Shown piece after piece: positions 63,308-64,000 of a stretch of DNA of 64,000 bases. This stretch comes from an uncultured Sphingomonadaceae bacterium. Its GTDB lineage: Bacteria; Pseudomonadota; Alphaproteobacteria; Sphingomonadales; Sphingomonadaceae. A program made the translations under genes and the position numbers. The notes below the pieces were generated by a model. The model did no database searches, was not told where the DNA came from, and saw only the letters and a list, made by a program, of their open reading frames with translations. The stretch covers positions 372,001-436,000 of the forward strand of contig CANMEE010000001.1 of NCBI GenBank assembly GCA_947496865.1, written 5' to 3'. Numbering within the stretch: position 1 is the first letter of the stretch; every line of letters starts with the position of its first letter.

Positions 63308-63922
63308 CTAGTTTGAATTGTCATCTGCCAGTTGCTTGACCCGCCTTTGAAGTGGTGGGAGCACATCTCTTTCAAACCACGGGTTCTTTTTGAGCCACAG
63401 GCCATTTCGCGGACTAGGGTGCGGCATGGGCAATAGTTCAGGCCAGGCGCTCTCCCAATTTTTGACAGTTTCCGTGAGGGTTTTGCCCTGCTGGGCGCCA
63501 AGATGCCAATCCATAGCATATTTGCCGATGACCAGAGTGAGTACGATGCCAGAGAGCTCTGCCAAAATCTGATCACGCCACTTTTCTGCGCATTCCAATC
63601 GAGGCGGTAAATCACCGCCTTTTTTCGATCCGGGAAAACAGAAACCCATCGGTACGATCGCAAACAGGTCTGGGTTGTAAAATTGGTCCCGGTCAACACC
63701 CAGCCAGTCGCGCAGGCGATTGCCCGAGGGATCATCAAAAGGAATACCCTTTTCGTGAGTGATGCGCCCGGGTGCTTGCCCAGCAATCAGGATTTTCGAC
63801 TTGCTGCTAAACTGGAAAATCGGCCTTGGCCCTAAGGGCAGACCAGTACAGATTGTACAAGATCTGATATTCTCAATGAGGTTCGCAACGCTGGGGGCTT
63901 TAGCGGGGGCTATTTTTGGCAT
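63308..63922 (-). CDS. Uracil-DNA glycosylase-family protein, probable Fe-S type
   Basis: About 204 aa from ATG 63922 (GAGG five bases upstream); the frame is open to the window edge, so a longer N-terminus cannot be excluded. UDG motif GQAPGRITHEKGIPFDDPSGNRLRDWL, C-terminal HPSPRN motif, and four cysteines in the pattern CTIC (N-terminal), GFCFPG and LECAE, which fits a [4Fe-4S] cluster like that of family 4 enzymes. It removes uracil or other damaged bases from DNA. The 203-bp gap to the WalW-like gene shows no other gene. Confidence 0.85.
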   Translation of the reverse strand: MPKIAPAKAPSVANLIENIRSCTICTGLPLGPRPIFQFSSKSKILIAGQAPGRITHEKGIPFDDPSGNRLRDWLGVDRDQFYNPDLFAIVPMGFCFPGSKKGGDLPPRLECAEKWRDQILAELSGIVLTLVIGKYAMDWHLGAQQGKTLTETVKNWESAWPELLPMPHPSPRNGLWLKKNPWFERDVLPPLQRRVKQLADDNSN

Positions 63923-64000
63923 TACGAACCTCATTGATTGAACTTGCAACCAGCCGGTTACAGGACGATTTGAGCGCCAATCATGAGAATCGATGCCCAT

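Noticed and set aside
1..64000. Prophage, insertion sequence or CRISPR array
   Set aside because: No transposase, integrase, phage structural gene or regular direct repeats were seen; the accessory genes look like an integrated catabolic region.
1..64000. Canonical nicotinate (nic) or steroid degradation cluster
   Set aside because: Key enzymes are missing: no 6-hydroxynicotinate monooxygenase or dihydroxypyridine dioxygenase, and no steroid ring-cleavage genes. The resemblance is one of chemistry and families only.

Overview
The window looks like chromosomal DNA of an alphaproteobacterium, most likely a sphingomonad. The reasons are two large TonB-dependent receptors, one with an Oar-like N-terminal domain, dense catabolic gene clusters whose stop and start codons overlap, medium-high GC, and a CTGAGCCCGTCGAAG-type inverted repeat of the kind scattered through sphingomonad genomes. 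This assignment is inference from gene content. I saw no rRNA, tRNA, insertion sequence, prophage or CRISPR array.

Region 1 (1-38 kb) is a catabolic island. It opens with the end of an MFS transporter, then a VAO-type FAD oxidase, a nitrilase-fold protein that has lost two catalytic residues, and a methyltransferase with a small 'FDDP' partner. The methyltransferase/FDDP pair recurs in a paralogous copy at 7.5-9.0 kb. That copy lies inside a seven-gene minus-strand operon (isochorismatase-type amidase, two NodB-fold deacetylases, aldehyde dehydrogenase, methyltransferase, FDDP protein, alcohol dehydrogenase). The divergent plus-strand operon (12982 onward) carries a tandem alpha/beta-hydrolase, a calycin-like protein, a LeuC/LeuD-type hydratase, an HMG-CoA-lyase-like enzyme, a family III CoA-transferase, a ketosteroid-dehydrogenase-like flavoprotein and an NmrA-type reductase. 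A PhoX-like protein and a TonB receptor follow. Then come two NTF2-fold proteins, an Asp/Glu-racemase homologue without its catalytic cysteines, a GntR/FCD regulator, a second CoA-transferase/lyase pair, hydantoinase A/B, XdhC and three SDRs. Two palindromic operator types fit this layout: TTGTC-NN-GACAA in the divergent promoters at 5.7 and 12.95 kb, and TTGTATACAA on both sides of the GntR block.

Region 2 (38-42 kb) has an MFS transporter and a pair of acyl-CoA dehydrogenases. Region 3 (42-49.4 kb) is a six-gene translationally coupled MoxR/DUF58/DUF4129/DUF4350/SpoIIM/RDD operon, with a divergent membrane protein starting about 7 bp away. Region 4 (49.5-53.3 kb) is a molybdenum hydroxylase operon: 2Fe-2S subunit, Tat-exported large subunit, lipoprotein cytochrome c and a MobA-like cofactor nucleotidyltransferase. 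Region 5 (53.3-58.3 kb) has a TIKI/TraB-like lipoprotein, a queuosine-precursor transporter, a LOG-family phosphoribohydrolase, a CNT nucleoside transporter, a 2-oxoglutarate/Fe(II) oxygenase and a uridine kinase, which looks like nucleoside salvage. Region 6 (58.5-64 kb) has an Oar-like TonB receptor, a WalW-like deacetylase and an Fe-S uracil-DNA glycosylase.

The best candidate for something undescribed is the island as a whole. It combines hydrolases for C-N bonds, an amidase, an alkylmaleate-type hydratase, CoA activation and C-C cleavage with duplicated methyltransferase/FDDP cassettes and two cysteine-enzyme homologues lacking their nucleophiles. It resembles the logic of N-heterocycle breakdown (compare the nic pathway) but does not match it gene for gene.
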